From positions 806,001 to 870,000 of the forward strand of contig NZ_CP047942.1 in the NCBI RefSeq assembly GCF_014279835.1: DNA of 64,000 nt, read 5' to 3'. Of this stretch, positions 27,920-36,245 are shown in pieces. Source of the stretch: Synechococcus sp. MVIR-18-1 (lineage in GTDB: Bacteria; Cyanobacteriota; Cyanobacteriia; PCC-6307; Cyanobiaceae). The notes beneath the pieces are model-generated. The model searched no databases, was not told the origin of the DNA, and worked only from the letters and a program-made list of their open reading frames with translations. How positions within the stretch are numbered: position 1 is the stretch's first letter; every line of letters begins with the position of its first letter. The translations under genes and the position numbers were made by a program.

Positions 27920-28793
27920 AGATCACAGCTACTGGTATCTAGCCTCGTATCCAAAATCAGGCAACACCTGGTGCCGGGTTTTTATTACTGAATTGATGAG
28001 ACTGGCAGGAGAGAATCCTGGAGAAGAATTAAACCTTAATCAAGATATTGAAACTGGAGCGATTGCCTCATCCAGGCTTTGGCTAGACGATCAATTAGGA
28101 ATCAATAGTTGCGATCTAAGTTTTAGTGAACTTGATCCGTTGCGCGGACGTGCTGGTGCCAGTGCATGGCTATTCGCAGAAGGAGAGCGCTTTCACAAAG
28201 TGCATGATGCCTTTAAATCTCCTGATTCCCGTGGACGCCCGGTGGTGAGTACAACATGCTGCTCTGGTGTTGTTTATATCCTGCGCCACCCGGAAGATGT
28301 AGTCGTATCACTCAGTCACTTCTTCTCATGGCCGTTGGATCGATGCGTTGATTCCTTGCTTGATCCAAGTGCAGCACTGGTGCCAGGGGAACGCTTTGGC
28401 GGCCATCAAGTACGCCAACACATGGGCCGCTGGGATCAACATGTGCGCTCATGGGCTGATCAAACTCAGCTACCAGTTTTGATCATGCGCTATGAAGACA
28501 TGCTAGCAAAAGGATCAGAAACATTCACCAAATTAGCAACCTTTTTAGGGCTTCCTACTGACTCGAAACTCATTGATCAGGCTTTGGAAAATACCTCCAT
28601 TGATCGACTCAAGAAGCTTGAGGAAGATGTTGATGGCTTTGCAGAAAAACCTGCCGGTTGTGAGCGGTTCTTCCGCTCAGGTCGGACAGGAGAAGGAGCA
28701 GAACAACTTTCAATTGAGCAGCGAAAGCGACTAGCAAATGGGTTGTCTGAAGCGATGAATCGCTTTGAATACGAAGGGCCAGACGTTGACTGA
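27912..28793 (+). CDS. PAPS-dependent sulfotransferase domain protein
   Basis: A 293-aa protein related to cytosolic sulfotransferases, which move sulfate from PAPS to hydroxyl or amino groups. The 5'-phosphosulfate loop is SYPKSGNTWCRVFI near residue 13, the 3'-phosphate site is LRHPEDVVVSLSHFF near 125, and FRSGRTGEGAEQL near 255 matches the terminal PAPS-binding RxGxxG motif. It starts inside the end of the kinase gene and overlaps the next gene, so the three are translationally coupled. The acceptor is unknown; a peptide, a surface glycan or a small metabolite are all possible. Confidence 0.85.
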   Translation: MTEDHSYWYLASYPKSGNTWCRVFITELMRLAGENPGEELNLNQDIETGAIASSRLWLDDQLGINSCDLSFSELDPLRGRAGASAWLFAEGERFHKVHDAFKSPDSRGRPVVSTTCCSGVVYILRHPEDVVVSLSHFFSWPLDRCVDSLLDPSAALVPGERFGGHQVRQHMGRWDQHVRSWADQTQLPVLIMRYEDMLAKGSETFTKLATFLGLPTDSKLIDQALENTSIDRLKKLEEDVDGFAEKPAGCERFFRSGRTGEGAEQLSIEQRKRLANGLSEAMNRFEYEGPDVD

Positions 28794-29331
28794 TCCTCGA
28801 ATTGAATTTGTATTTGGAGAGGTGAGTGATCAGCTCAGAAGCGAATTGAAGGCTTTTTGGAGCCAGTATGGCAAGCCACATCAAGAAGAATTGAAGTCGT
28901 TTCGAGCAACACTAAGCAATAACCAAAAACGCATGGGTCTACTTAAAAAGCCCATATCGCGACAGCCTGCCGCAATCTCACGTGATCAGTCAGGCGCAAT
29001 TAACGGCGTTGTATTTGTCGTATTGAGAGAGCTAGAGACTTCCCGAGATCTCGGAAGCCATGCCTACTTTCAACGCATGTATGTAATTCCAGAATCCAGG
29101 AATCCACGTCTGGCAAATCAGCTCTTTAGAGCATTCCTTCAAGGGTTTGATCGTGAAGTAGAGAAGCGTGATCATCGAGCAAAAGTATTACTAGCCGAAA
29201 ACATTAATCCTGGCTTGCAGAAAGCATCCATGCGCCGTTATTTTGCACGCCTTGGCTTCCAAATGCTTGGAGGGAATCAACTTGGCGGTGAAATTTGGGC
29301 AAGAAAGCTCAAAACACATTTCTCATTTTAG
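28786..29331 (+). CDS. GNAT-like acyltransferase, putative
   Basis: A 181-aa protein. A central stretch reads VVFVVLRELET then AYFQRMYVIPESRNPRLAN and LFRAFLQGF, the beta4-alpha3 acetyl-CoA region pattern of GNAT acyltransferases, with a C-terminal SMRRYFARLGFQMLGG. The first half has no recognisable motif. No ATG is available: TTG 28786 overlaps the sulfotransferase stop, and TTG 28765 is an alternative. The 3' end overlaps the convergent pqqD-like gene by 4 bp. The GNAT call is by pattern only. Confidence 0.6.
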   Translation: MTDPRIEFVFGEVSDQLRSELKAFWSQYGKPHQEELKSFRATLSNNQKRMGLLKKPISRQPAAISRDQSGAINGVVFVVLRELETSRDLGSHAYFQRMYVIPESRNPRLANQLFRAFLQGFDREVEKRDHRAKVLLAENINPGLQKASMRRYFARLGFQMLGGNQLGGEIWARKLKTHFSF

Positions 29332-29609
29332 TCCTCAACCACGGCAATCACTTTCTTCTCCAAGGCAGCTTCCAGCCAAGTTTCGATAGCGGACTTGCAT
29401 TCATCTGAAGTGACTTCATATTCCTCCTGTAAATTCTTGCAGAGTTCAGGCAGTGTTGGCTGTGTCTTTAGTGCATTCCAAATAGCTGAGCCTGTCTCGT
29501 TAAGAACAAGATAGTCGCAGGTATTGCTTTGAAATAAAGCTACATCGCCATCGAGTTCAGTGCAAACAGCTTGGTGATGCTGCTTAAAGCGTTTGGTGCC
29601 ACTTACCAT
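29328..29609 (-). CDS. PqqD family protein (RRE-like)
   Basis: A 93-aa protein with the PqqD fold: VALFQSNTCDYLVLNETGSA, then IWNALKTQPTLPELCKNL and a C-terminal helix (CKSAIETWLEAALEKK). PqqD-like domains bind leader peptides of ribosomally made, modified peptides and present them to modifying enzymes. It points towards the kinase-sulfotransferase-GNAT set and overlaps it by 4 bp. No radical SAM (PqqE-like), lasso cyclase or transglutaminase gene is nearby, so the natural partner is unclear. Confidence 0.85.
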   Translation of the reverse strand: MVSGTKRFKQHHQAVCTELDGDVALFQSNTCDYLVLNETGSAIWNALKTQPTLPELCKNLQEEYEVTSDECKSAIETWLEAALEKKVIAVVED

Positions 29610-29669
29610 TTAACTTTTAAAACTCGTCATTAGCATCTTGTCAATAATGGCATAGAAATCGGTTAGGAC

Positions 29670-30452
29670 ATGGCACGTCAACCGCGCTATCTGCCAGCAG
29701 GACATTCCTTTCACCTCACGCTCAGGTGCAATAGCCGTCAGTTTCTAATTGCCCAAGGCTTGAGACGTGATGTTCTGTTAGCTGTGCTCGCTAAAGCCAA
29801 GCAGAGGGTGCCACACAAGTTGTATGCGGTGTGCCTGATGGCTAATCACCTGCATCTGCTTCTGCGTCCTGATGATGCAAGTGAATTGCCAAAGCTGATG
29901 CATTGGATTGGCTGGTATTCAGCCATGGCTTTGAATCGTCTTTCTGGACGTTGCGGGCATTTTTGGGAAGCCAGGTATTACGCCACTGCCATTGCTCCAA
30001 AAGATCACAGGCGAGTGCTGAATACATTGCGCTACATCCATGCCAATCCCAAAGCAGCAGGAGTACGAAAGGGCTTCTATGACCCCTATTCCAATTACGG
30101 GCATTACGGAAGATTGGAATGTGATGGCATCAGTGAGTGGCACCCAAGCTTTCTGCAATTGGCATCAAGCCTTAAGGGTTGCTCCAGGCGATATGCACGG
30201 TTCTGCCAGTACTACCGGCACAAAAGCAAAGGCGGCTCTAGGTGCCATTGGGGCTCAAGGATGCTGAACCGTCTGGTTGAAAAAGGCAGAAGCAGTCAAA
30301 GCAGGAAGAACCGGGTCTCACCAGGGCAGCAGAAACTACCCTTTGCTTTTGACATCAGACTCAATCAAATTCCAGAAGGCTGGCATCAAGTTGCGGTGAG
30401 ATTTAGAAGGGCAAATGGCATCCGTGATGGTGATTCAAGAATGCTGCTTTAA
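29670..30452 (+). mobile_element. REP-associated tyrosine transposase (RAYT, Y1/HUH family)
   Basis: A 260-aa single-strand transposase. The HUH metal motif is CLMANHLHLLLRPDD near residue 55 and the catalytic Tyr is probably in LNTLRYIHANPKAAG near 120. The C-terminal half is basic (YRHKSKGGSRCHWGSRM; SSQSRKNRV) as in DNA-binding RAYT tails. RAYTs are usually single-copy, non-IS genes that move or maintain short palindromes (REPs). No IS200-like ends were seen flanking it. It starts 60 bp from the divergent pqqD gene and ends about 150 bp before the repeated 3' flank of the first barrel gene. Confidence 0.85.
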
Positions 30453-30602
30453 TCAATTATTTCGCGATTAATCACACAATAATAGAGTCAATACCTACAT
30501 TACTAGCAGAACTAAATGCGAAAGCAGTATTTACTATGCCTAGGCTCTAATGCAACTTAAATATTAAATATAATATCCTAAGCAAGCCAACCCTAAGCTT
30601 AG

Positions 30603-30628
30603 ATCGTGCCAGGTATTGAACCATCAAT
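30603..30628. repeat. 26-bp direct repeat, 3' flank of barrel copy 1
   Basis: Twenty-six bases beginning atcgtgccaggtattgaacc are identical to 33287-33312 at the 3' end of barrel copy 2. A diverged form (tcaatcgttccaggtat) is found at 34670-34686 past copy 3. In copy 1 the repeat lies 62 bp past the stop codon; in copy 2 it contains the stop. Confidence 0.8.
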
Positions 30629-30690
30629 TAGCTGCTTTTATGAGAGTTTTGATGACATATCAAATCCTAGATGGGCTTGTACTCAAGTAC

Positions 30691-31836
30691 TCACGGGTTC
30701 TTAACGGGTTCCCAGCCGTTAGCGGTTGCATCTTTTGCGCCAGGGCTACAATGTGCCAGGGCTAGCTTGCGGTTGGCAGCCGTTGAAAAAACCGAGGTTG
30801 CAGCCGTTCCGAACCGGTCAGTCGGGGTACCGACCGAAGCTCCAGAACGGGGTACCGACCTTATCAATTTACCATTGCGCGGATCAAACACTTTGCATGA
30901 AACTGCTGCATCATGAACGCGGATATTCCTGTTTTTAACGCTTTCAGATAAGGCTTGAATCGTTGGCTTTTGCCATGCTTTTTTCTTCGTTTCTGCAGCT
31001 GAACTATTGCTACCAAAGCGATACTCAATGTTGCCTGACACTCTGGTTTCAAACGCTTCGTCATAGGAAACATTGATCCCAGCAGTTAATCCATAAGCGA
31101 TCTGATAATCCAGCTCAACCTGCACGCCAGAACCATCTGCTTCTCCTAGATCACCGCTTTGGTAGTAATAACCAATTGAGGCATCCCACTCTGGAGTGAT
31201 TGCATAACCAACATCAAGCCCATAGGTATCAAGCGCCCCGCCTTGAAAGGCTCTATTTAGCTGCTGCTCTGTATCACCAACAGGGATTAAGGCATAGGCA
31301 TTGAAGTTCCAGCTATCTGATACTGCTTCTAAACCTGCTGCAATCTGCTGGAAAAAAGCACTTTCCTTGTCGTAGAGCGTGACACCTGTTTCAGCATTGC
31401 CTGTATTCATCGGCCTGCTGTCATAGCCGCCGTTCAGCCCATACATCCAGCTGCGGTCGCTGTTCAGCCAGCGATAACCAAGCCTTGAGGAGGTGCTGAT
31501 CGTGGTGCCAGCAACAGTGGTGTTGATGATGCTGCTGTCATTGCCGTAATCAGCAAAGTTCGCATTGAGCAGTACATCAGCAAAGAACACACTGTTCTCG
31601 CCTACAGCGATTGGAAGGAACCCACCAATGCCTGCTTGATTTGGTGTTCCTGCTCCTTGTAGTGCGCCTTGAAAACCCCAGTTGAACTTGACTGCATCCT
31701 TGAGGTTGATCTCCATCACCCCTAGATCATCTGCGCCACCTGTCTCTTGAGCAGCAGCAGACAGCAGTGCACTGTTAGCGATTGCGAGTGCGGCAGCTCC
31801 GCTCAGCGATAACGACAGGCGCAGTGAACGCTGCAT
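30691..31836 (-). CDS. Outer-membrane beta-barrel protein, inverse-autotransporter-like, copy 1
   Basis: A 381-aa exported protein. A signal peptide (MQRSLRLSLSLSGAAALAIA) precedes a barrel-like region of about residues 45-280 with alternating strands and repeated Gly/aromatic turns (NQAGIGGFLPIAVGENSVFF; TSSRLGYRWLNSDRSWMYG; NGGYDSRPMN; ending SGNIEYRFG). This pattern recalls the intimin/invasin inverse-autotransporter beta-domain, in which the C-terminal part is surface exposed. A conserved linker (AWQKPTIQALSESVKNRNI) leads to a tail of about 70 residues, basic and with two Cys, that is unlike the tails of copies 2 and 3. Barrel DNA is nearly identical to copy 2. Confidence 0.7.
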   Translation of the reverse strand: MQRSLRLSLSLSGAAALAIANSALLSAAAQETGGADDLGVMEINLKDAVKFNWGFQGALQGAGTPNQAGIGGFLPIAVGENSVFFADVLLNANFADYGNDSSIINTTVAGTTISTSSRLGYRWLNSDRSWMYGLNGGYDSRPMNTGNAETGVTLYDKESAFFQQIAAGLEAVSDSWNFNAYALIPVGDTEQQLNRAFQGGALDTYGLDVGYAITPEWDASIGYYYQSGDLGEADGSGVQVELDYQIAYGLTAGINVSYDEAFETRVSGNIEYRFGSNSSAAETKKKAWQKPTIQALSESVKNRNIRVHDAAVSCKVFDPRNGKLIRSVPRSGASVGTPTDRFGTAATSVFSTAANRKLALAHCSPGAKDATANGWEPVKNP

Positions 31837-31930
31837 TGATAAGGATGGGATCTATTAAGCGCAGAATGCCTCGCTTTGATGGCAGATGAGAGCTGCAGTA
31901 GGCAGTTTCAGCTTTGCTGCTATTCAGTAG

Positions 31931-31964
31931 GCAATAAAAAACCCCGCTCGTGGCGGGATTGAAC
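31931..31964 (-). terminator. Rho-independent terminator (acid phosphatase gene)
   Basis: Read on the minus strand this is a stem cccgc/gcggg (31943-31957) followed by a run of T and ATTGC. It lies about 110 bp past the acid phosphatase stop and about 95 bp upstream of barrel copy 1. Very similar hairpins occur at 36062-36095 and 48304-48340. Confidence 0.7.
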
Positions 31965-32073
31965 ATTAGCTACCACTTGCTATCAGTTGATGCTTGGGTG
32001 TAATTTGGCAGCCTTTTCGGCGAATAGATGATTAATCTCTAGCCCTTAGAAGTTAGTTGCCTAAACAAAACGA

Positions 32074-32934
32074 TCAGCGGTTCAAGGCTTCCTGCTCTTG
32101 GGTACAGTTCGGATTAAGTAGTCGGTCACCTGTTCGCAGTGATTTCACTTCTAATGCAGCAGCACGAAGATCAGCTCTGAAAACAGAATCGCTGTGGAGC
32201 TGTGCCACCGTCGCTGAACCCATTACAAATCCTGCCTGGACATCACTTTCCCAGTGAACATTGCAAACATTTCTGCTTTCACCGTAAGTAATACCGCGAG
32301 CCAAGATCTGGTCCTGCCTCTCAGGCGCTATCTCGCTGAGAATAAGAGCCCATGCCCAGCCAACCGAGGTATGACCTGAAGGGTATGAACCGTCTTCTCT
32401 CAGAGCGTTCTCAATTTCTGGAGTGCAAACCGGTTTTCCATTTTGAGTGAAAGGCCGAGGTCGTTGATAATGGTTTTTGGCGCGATAGGTAGCTAAACCC
32501 GCATCAGTTAATGAACGTCTGAGGAGGATATAGAGCTTAGGTGTATCTTCCTGGGTGATCTGAATCCCCAAGGCACATGAATAGATGCCAGAGGCGGTAG
32601 GAAAATCAAGATCCGCATCACGTGTAGCTAGGTCCCAACGTGAACTACCTTGGAGAGGCAAATTATCTTCTGCTGTCGCAACATCAAGGGCGTAGGCAGC
32701 AGAATTTTTTTTCGGTGGAGCAGCTAAAAGCTTTAGGGAATCGGGCAGGGAGTCAGGCTTGAGATAGCCCTTCATATACCCCTTGAGTGAGCCTGTTTGG
32801 ATTTCCTTAAAACCAGGAGGAGAACCAATCTCTGACTCGCAATCCGTGCCGGATTCAGCCATAGCTGGCAGTCCAACACTTGCATTGACAGTGGCTAGAG
32901 AAAAAGCGACAAAGCTAATCCAAAAACGATGCAT
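32074..32934 (-). CDS. Class A non-specific acid phosphatase (PAP2 superfamily)
   Basis: A 286-aa secreted phosphatase. A signal peptide (MHRFWISFVAFSLATVNASVG) precedes a domain with the three-part class A signature: KNHYQRPRPF, GSYPSGHTSVGWAWAL and GESRNVCNVHWESDVQAG. These are the vanadate/phosphatase residues of PhoN/PhoC enzymes. It probably releases phosphate from organic esters in the periplasm, useful in phosphate-poor seawater. It sits inside the barrel gene cluster, between copies 1 and 2, on the same strand. Six or more Cys suggest disulfides. Confidence 0.9.
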   Translation of the reverse strand: MHRFWISFVAFSLATVNASVGLPAMAESGTDCESEIGSPPGFKEIQTGSLKGYMKGYLKPDSLPDSLKLLAAPPKKNSAAYALDVATAEDNLPLQGSSRWDLATRDADLDFPTASGIYSCALGIQITQEDTPKLYILLRRSLTDAGLATYRAKNHYQRPRPFTQNGKPVCTPEIENALREDGSYPSGHTSVGWAWALILSEIAPERQDQILARGITYGESRNVCNVHWESDVQAGFVMGSATVAQLHSDSVFRADLRAAALEVKSLRTGDRLLNPNCTQEQEALNR

Positions 32935-33235
32935 GCTTATTTAGGCAATTATCCTGTCTAAACCATATATCGCAATTCATCTTTATTGCTTAAGAAAACA
33001 ATTTCTTATTTAGGCTGATGACTGGTGGCATTATTTTTATCCGATCAGCTGATCAAGGTCTTTGGCTCGTTGAGAAAGTTCCGATGTCCAGAGAAAGAGC
33101 AATCAAAACGACACAGACGAGTCCTAGCTAAACCAGCTTCACTTCATCTGAGTGTCGAGGGTCATTGGTAAGTGGCAACTGCTTGAAGCATTCCCCGCTG
33201 CAATAAAAACTCCGCTTGTGGCGCGCTGCAATATA
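32935..33235. other. Intergenic stretch between acid phosphatase and barrel copy 2
   Basis: About 300 AT-rich bases without a convincing ORF or RNA gene. A degenerate relative of the local terminator hairpin (caataaaaactccgcttgtg, from 33201) is near its right end and may terminate barrel copy 2. The upstream part would hold the acid phosphatase promoter; no phosphate-box pattern was clear by eye. Confidence 0.5.
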
Positions 33236-33312
33236 CCTAGCTGACACCCTTATTTTAGCGATCTCGTTTTATCTAATTTCAGCTCAATCGTGCCAGGTAT
33301 TGAACCATCAAT
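33236..33312. repeat. 3' flank repeat of barrel copy 2
   Basis: Bases 33236-33300 (starting cctagctgacacccttattt) match 34622-34686 with about four differences in 65. The last part, 33287-33312, is identical to 30603-30628. The repeat includes the copy 2 stop codon at 33308-33310. It marks the right-hand border of conserved DNA beyond the variable tail. Confidence 0.8.
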
Positions 33313-34492
33313 AACATGTCGGGGTTGGGCCCGTACTCTTGCGGCAACGTTCCCAGCCGCCACCATAGAACGATGTCTTACTTGGGTTACCTGGGTTACA
33401 GTGGAGGTCAGAACGAACCCCGCGTGCGCGTTGGCTCGCTTTCCAAAAACTTAGGTTCGTTCCACTACTTCCTGCTGTTGAAGCCCTACTACCCGGATCG
33501 TTGTGCCGTACTGGTTTACCATCCAATTCATTAAATATCTTGCACACCGCATCTGGATCTGCTGCATCATGAACGCGGATATTCCTGTTTTTAACGCTTG
33601 CAGATAAGGCTTGAATGGTTGGCTTTTGCCATGCTTTTTTCTTGGTTTCTGCAGCTGAACTATTGCTACCAAAGCGATACTCAATGTTGCCTGACACTCT
33701 GGTTTCAAAAGCTTCGTCATAGGAAACATTGATGCCAGCAGTTAATCCATAAGCGATCTGATAATCCAGCTCCACCTGCACGCCTGATCCATCTGCTGTT
33801 CCTAGATCACCGCTTTGGTAGTAATAACCAACAGAGGCATTGAGTTCAGGGGTGATGAAATACCCAACATCAAGGCCATAGGTATCAAGCGCCCCACCGA
33901 GATAACGCGCATTGAGGCGCTGCTCTGTATCACCAACAGGAATCAAGGCATAAGCATTGAAGTTCCAGGTATCAGAGACTGCTTCTAAACCTGCTGCAAT
34001 CTGCTGGAAAAAAGCACTTTCCTTGTCGTAGAGCGTGACACCTGATTCTGCATTACCTGTATTCATCGGCCTGCTGTCATAGCCGCCATTCACGCCATAC
34101 ATCCAGCTGCGATCACTATTCAGCCAGCGATACCCAAGCCTTGATGAGGTGCTGATTGTTGTACCAGCAACTTCTGTATTGACGATGCTGCTGTTGCCGC
34201 CGTAATCAGCAAAGTTGGCATTGAGCAGTACATCAGCAAAGAACACACTGTTCTCGCCTACAGCGATTGGAAGGAACCCACCAATGCCTGCTTGATTTGG
34301 TGTGCCTGCTCCTTGTAGTGCCCCTTGAAATCCCCAGTTGAACTTGACTGCATCCTTGAGGTTGATCTCCATCACCCCGAGATCATCTGCGCTGCCAACG
34401 TCTTGAGCAGCAACAGGCAAAAGAGCGCCGTTAGAGAGTGCCAGTGCAGCAACACCACTCAGCGATAACGACACCCGCAAGGAACTCTGCAT
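33308..34492 (-). CDS. Outer-membrane beta-barrel protein, inverse-autotransporter-like, copy 2
   Basis: A 394-aa paralogue of copy 1. The start is the ATG at 34492 (MQSSLRVSLSLSGVAALALS), matching the other copies; a frame open to 34576 adds sequence that is leader DNA in the paralogues. The barrel is nearly identical to copy 1 (RLGYRWLNSDRSWMYGVNGG; SYDEAFETRVSGNIEYRFG) and so is the linker (AWQKPTIQALSASVKNRNI). The last 85 or so residues differ completely: Cys, Gly and Ser-rich, ending CRKSTGPTPTCY. Identity at DNA level stops at 33559, just after the linker. Confidence 0.7.
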   Translation of the reverse strand: MQSSLRVSLSLSGVAALALSNGALLPVAAQDVGSADDLGVMEINLKDAVKFNWGFQGALQGAGTPNQAGIGGFLPIAVGENSVFFADVLLNANFADYGGNSSIVNTEVAGTTISTSSRLGYRWLNSDRSWMYGVNGGYDSRPMNTGNAESGVTLYDKESAFFQQIAAGLEAVSDTWNFNAYALIPVGDTEQRLNARYLGGALDTYGLDVGYFITPELNASVGYYYQSGDLGTADGSGVQVELDYQIAYGLTAGINVSYDEAFETRVSGNIEYRFGSNSSAAETKKKAWQKPTIQALSASVKNRNIRVHDAADPDAVCKIFNELDGKPVRHNDPGSRASTAGSSGTNLSFWKASQRARGVRSDLHCNPGNPSKTSFYGGGWERCRKSTGPTPTCY

Positions 34493-34621
34493 TGATAAGG
34501 ATCTATTGAGCGCAGAATGGCTTGCTTGTGCTGCTGTTGCCCGCTGCAGTAGGCAGTTCCAGCTTTGGTGTATCAAAAGCTACAAATTTACCGTTCGTGG
34601 CGGGCTGCTGGGTGCAATGTC

Positions 34622-34686
34622 CCTAGCTGACACCCTTATTTTAGAGATCTCGTTTTATCTATTTTCTGCTCAATCGTTCCAGGTAT
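34622..34686. repeat. 3' flank repeat of barrel copy 3
   Basis: Sixty-five bases about 90 bp past the copy 3 stop match 33236-33300 with about four changes, and include tcaatcgttccaggtat, a diverged form of the repeat beyond copy 1. The element lies between copies 3 and 2. It has no obvious hairpin of its own. Confidence 0.75.
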
Positions 34687-34772
34687 CGGATGGCATTTAG
34701 GCGTGATCAAGCAGTGATCAAAGAAATAAAAAGACGCTGTCATGGCAGAGGCTTGGTTGGCAACGCTATTTA

Positions 34773-35972
34773 TTATTTAGCTGCATCTACTACTACGTCC
34801 AATGCTCCAAGCTCACCCGCCACACCCTTCGCATTCGCGCCAAAAGTTCGTCCGCCTATCACTCCCTGACCCGTACAGTAAAACATTTCCTGAAGAACAC
34901 TGCATTCGTTGCCATACACCGGAACGCAATCATTGGGATTTCCATTCCATCCGCTTTGCCCATGACCTTGCCACCGGCTGTAGCTTGGATTATGACACCT
35001 TAACGTGTCCCAATACATTTTACACACGCCCTTAGTACATCTCACGTCATGTACTCTGACAGCCCTGTTCTTGGGTGATGCTGTTAACGCATTAATTGTT
35101 GGATTCTCCCACTTTTTCTTCGTCGCTGCTGTTGTACTTGGTCCACCAAAGCGAACTTCAATATCAGCTGAAACTCTTGTATCGAATGCTTCGTCGTAGG
35201 AGATATTGACCCCTGCTGTTACTCCACTGGTCATCTCATACGCAAGACGTCCGAGTACGCCAGAACCATTAGCTGTTCCTAGATCACCATTTTGGTAGTA
35301 ATAACCAACAGAAGCATTAACGACTGGAGTGATGAAATAGCCAACATCAAGCCCGTAGGTGTTCAATGCACCGCCTTGGTAATACCAGTTCAGCCTCTGC
35401 TCGGTATCACCAATAGGAACCAAGGCATAGGCATTGAAGTTCCAGTCATTGGAGACTGCTTCTGCATTGACTGCAACCTGCTGGAAGAAAGCACTCTCTT
35501 CTGTGCCGCTCACATTGATGCCTGTATCGGTTCCTCCCGTATTCATCGGCCTGCTGTCATAACCAGTATTCAGCCCGTACATCCAAGAGCGGTCACCATT
35601 GAGCCAGCGATAACCAAGCCTTGATGAGGTGCTGATCGTGGTGCCAGCAACTTCTGTATTGATCAGGCTGCTGAAGCCGCCGTAATCAGCAAAGTTCGCA
35701 TTGATCAGTACATCAGCGAAGAACACACTGTTCTCGCCAACAGACAGTGGCAAGAACCCGCCGATACCGGCTTGGTTGGGTGTTCCTGCGCCTTGCAGTG
35801 CGCCTTGAAAGCCAATGGTTGGCTTGACCAGATCTTTAAGGCTGATGCTCATCACCCCGAGATCATCTGCGCTTCCAGCTTCTTGAGCAGCAGCAGACAG
35901 GAGGCCAACGTTTGAAAGTGAGAGTGCTGCAACGCCGCTGAGCGATAACGACAGGCGCAAGGAACGCTGCAT
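34773..35972 (-). CDS. Outer-membrane beta-barrel protein, inverse-autotransporter-like, copy 3
   Basis: A 399-aa paralogue, more diverged in the barrel than copies 1 and 2 (NGDRSWMYGLNTGYDSRPMN; an extra SGTEESAFFQQVAVN segment; last strand SADIEVRFGG). The signal peptide is almost identical to copy 1. After the linker (WENPTINALTASPKNRAVRV) comes a tail of about 95 residues with seven or more Cys and several Trp (VRCTKGVCKMYWDTLRCHN), unlike the other two tails. If the fold is an inverse autotransporter, this tail would be displayed outside the cell. It is first in transcription order. Confidence 0.7.
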   Translation of the reverse strand: MQRSLRLSLSLSGVAALSLSNVGLLSAAAQEAGSADDLGVMSISLKDLVKPTIGFQGALQGAGTPNQAGIGGFLPLSVGENSVFFADVLINANFADYGGFSSLINTEVAGTTISTSSRLGYRWLNGDRSWMYGLNTGYDSRPMNTGGTDTGINVSGTEESAFFQQVAVNAEAVSNDWNFNAYALVPIGDTEQRLNWYYQGGALNTYGLDVGYFITPVVNASVGYYYQNGDLGTANGSGVLGRLAYEMTSGVTAGVNISYDEAFDTRVSADIEVRFGGPSTTAATKKKWENPTINALTASPKNRAVRVHDVRCTKGVCKMYWDTLRCHNPSYSRWQGHGQSGWNGNPNDCVPVYGNECSVLQEMFYCTGQGVIGGRTFGANAKGVAGELGALDVVVDAAK

Positions 35973-36061
35973 TGATAAAAATCTATTGAACTTACCCTCC
36001 CTCCCTCTGGTGTCAGAGGAGGGCTTCAGTGGTCAGTTTCAGCTTTGCTGTTCTTCAGTAA

Positions 36062-36095
36062 GCAATAAAAAACTCCCGCTAGTGGCGGGGCTAAT
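36062..36095 (-). terminator. Rho-independent terminator (upstream small secreted protein gene)
   Basis: On the minus strand a stem of cccgc/gcggg with an AC-type loop is followed by a T run (agttttttattgc). It lies 150 bp past the stop of the 126-aa gene and about 90 bp upstream of barrel copy 3, in the same arrangement as the hairpin upstream of copy 1. Confidence 0.65.
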
Positions 36096-36245
36096 GAGTA
36101 GTTAGTCGGGAGATGGATGCAATGCCTATGTGCACTATTATTGTTGTATCTAGGGGCCAAGATTGTGTAGTAAAAATAGAGAAGCGGATTTCTCAGGATT
36201 AGATTATGGGGTAATTTGTGTGCAGTAAAGCTATTTTATTTGTTT

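Noticed and set aside
30726-30938. Alternative frames through the variable tails of the barrel genes
   Set aside because: They are not conserved between copies and break across the barrel junction; the barrel frame runs continuously into the tail in all three copies.
26494-36245. Prophage or integrative element explanation for the island
   Set aside because: No integrase, phage structural gene, tRNA or att-like duplication at the borders was seen; only a RAYT gene is present.
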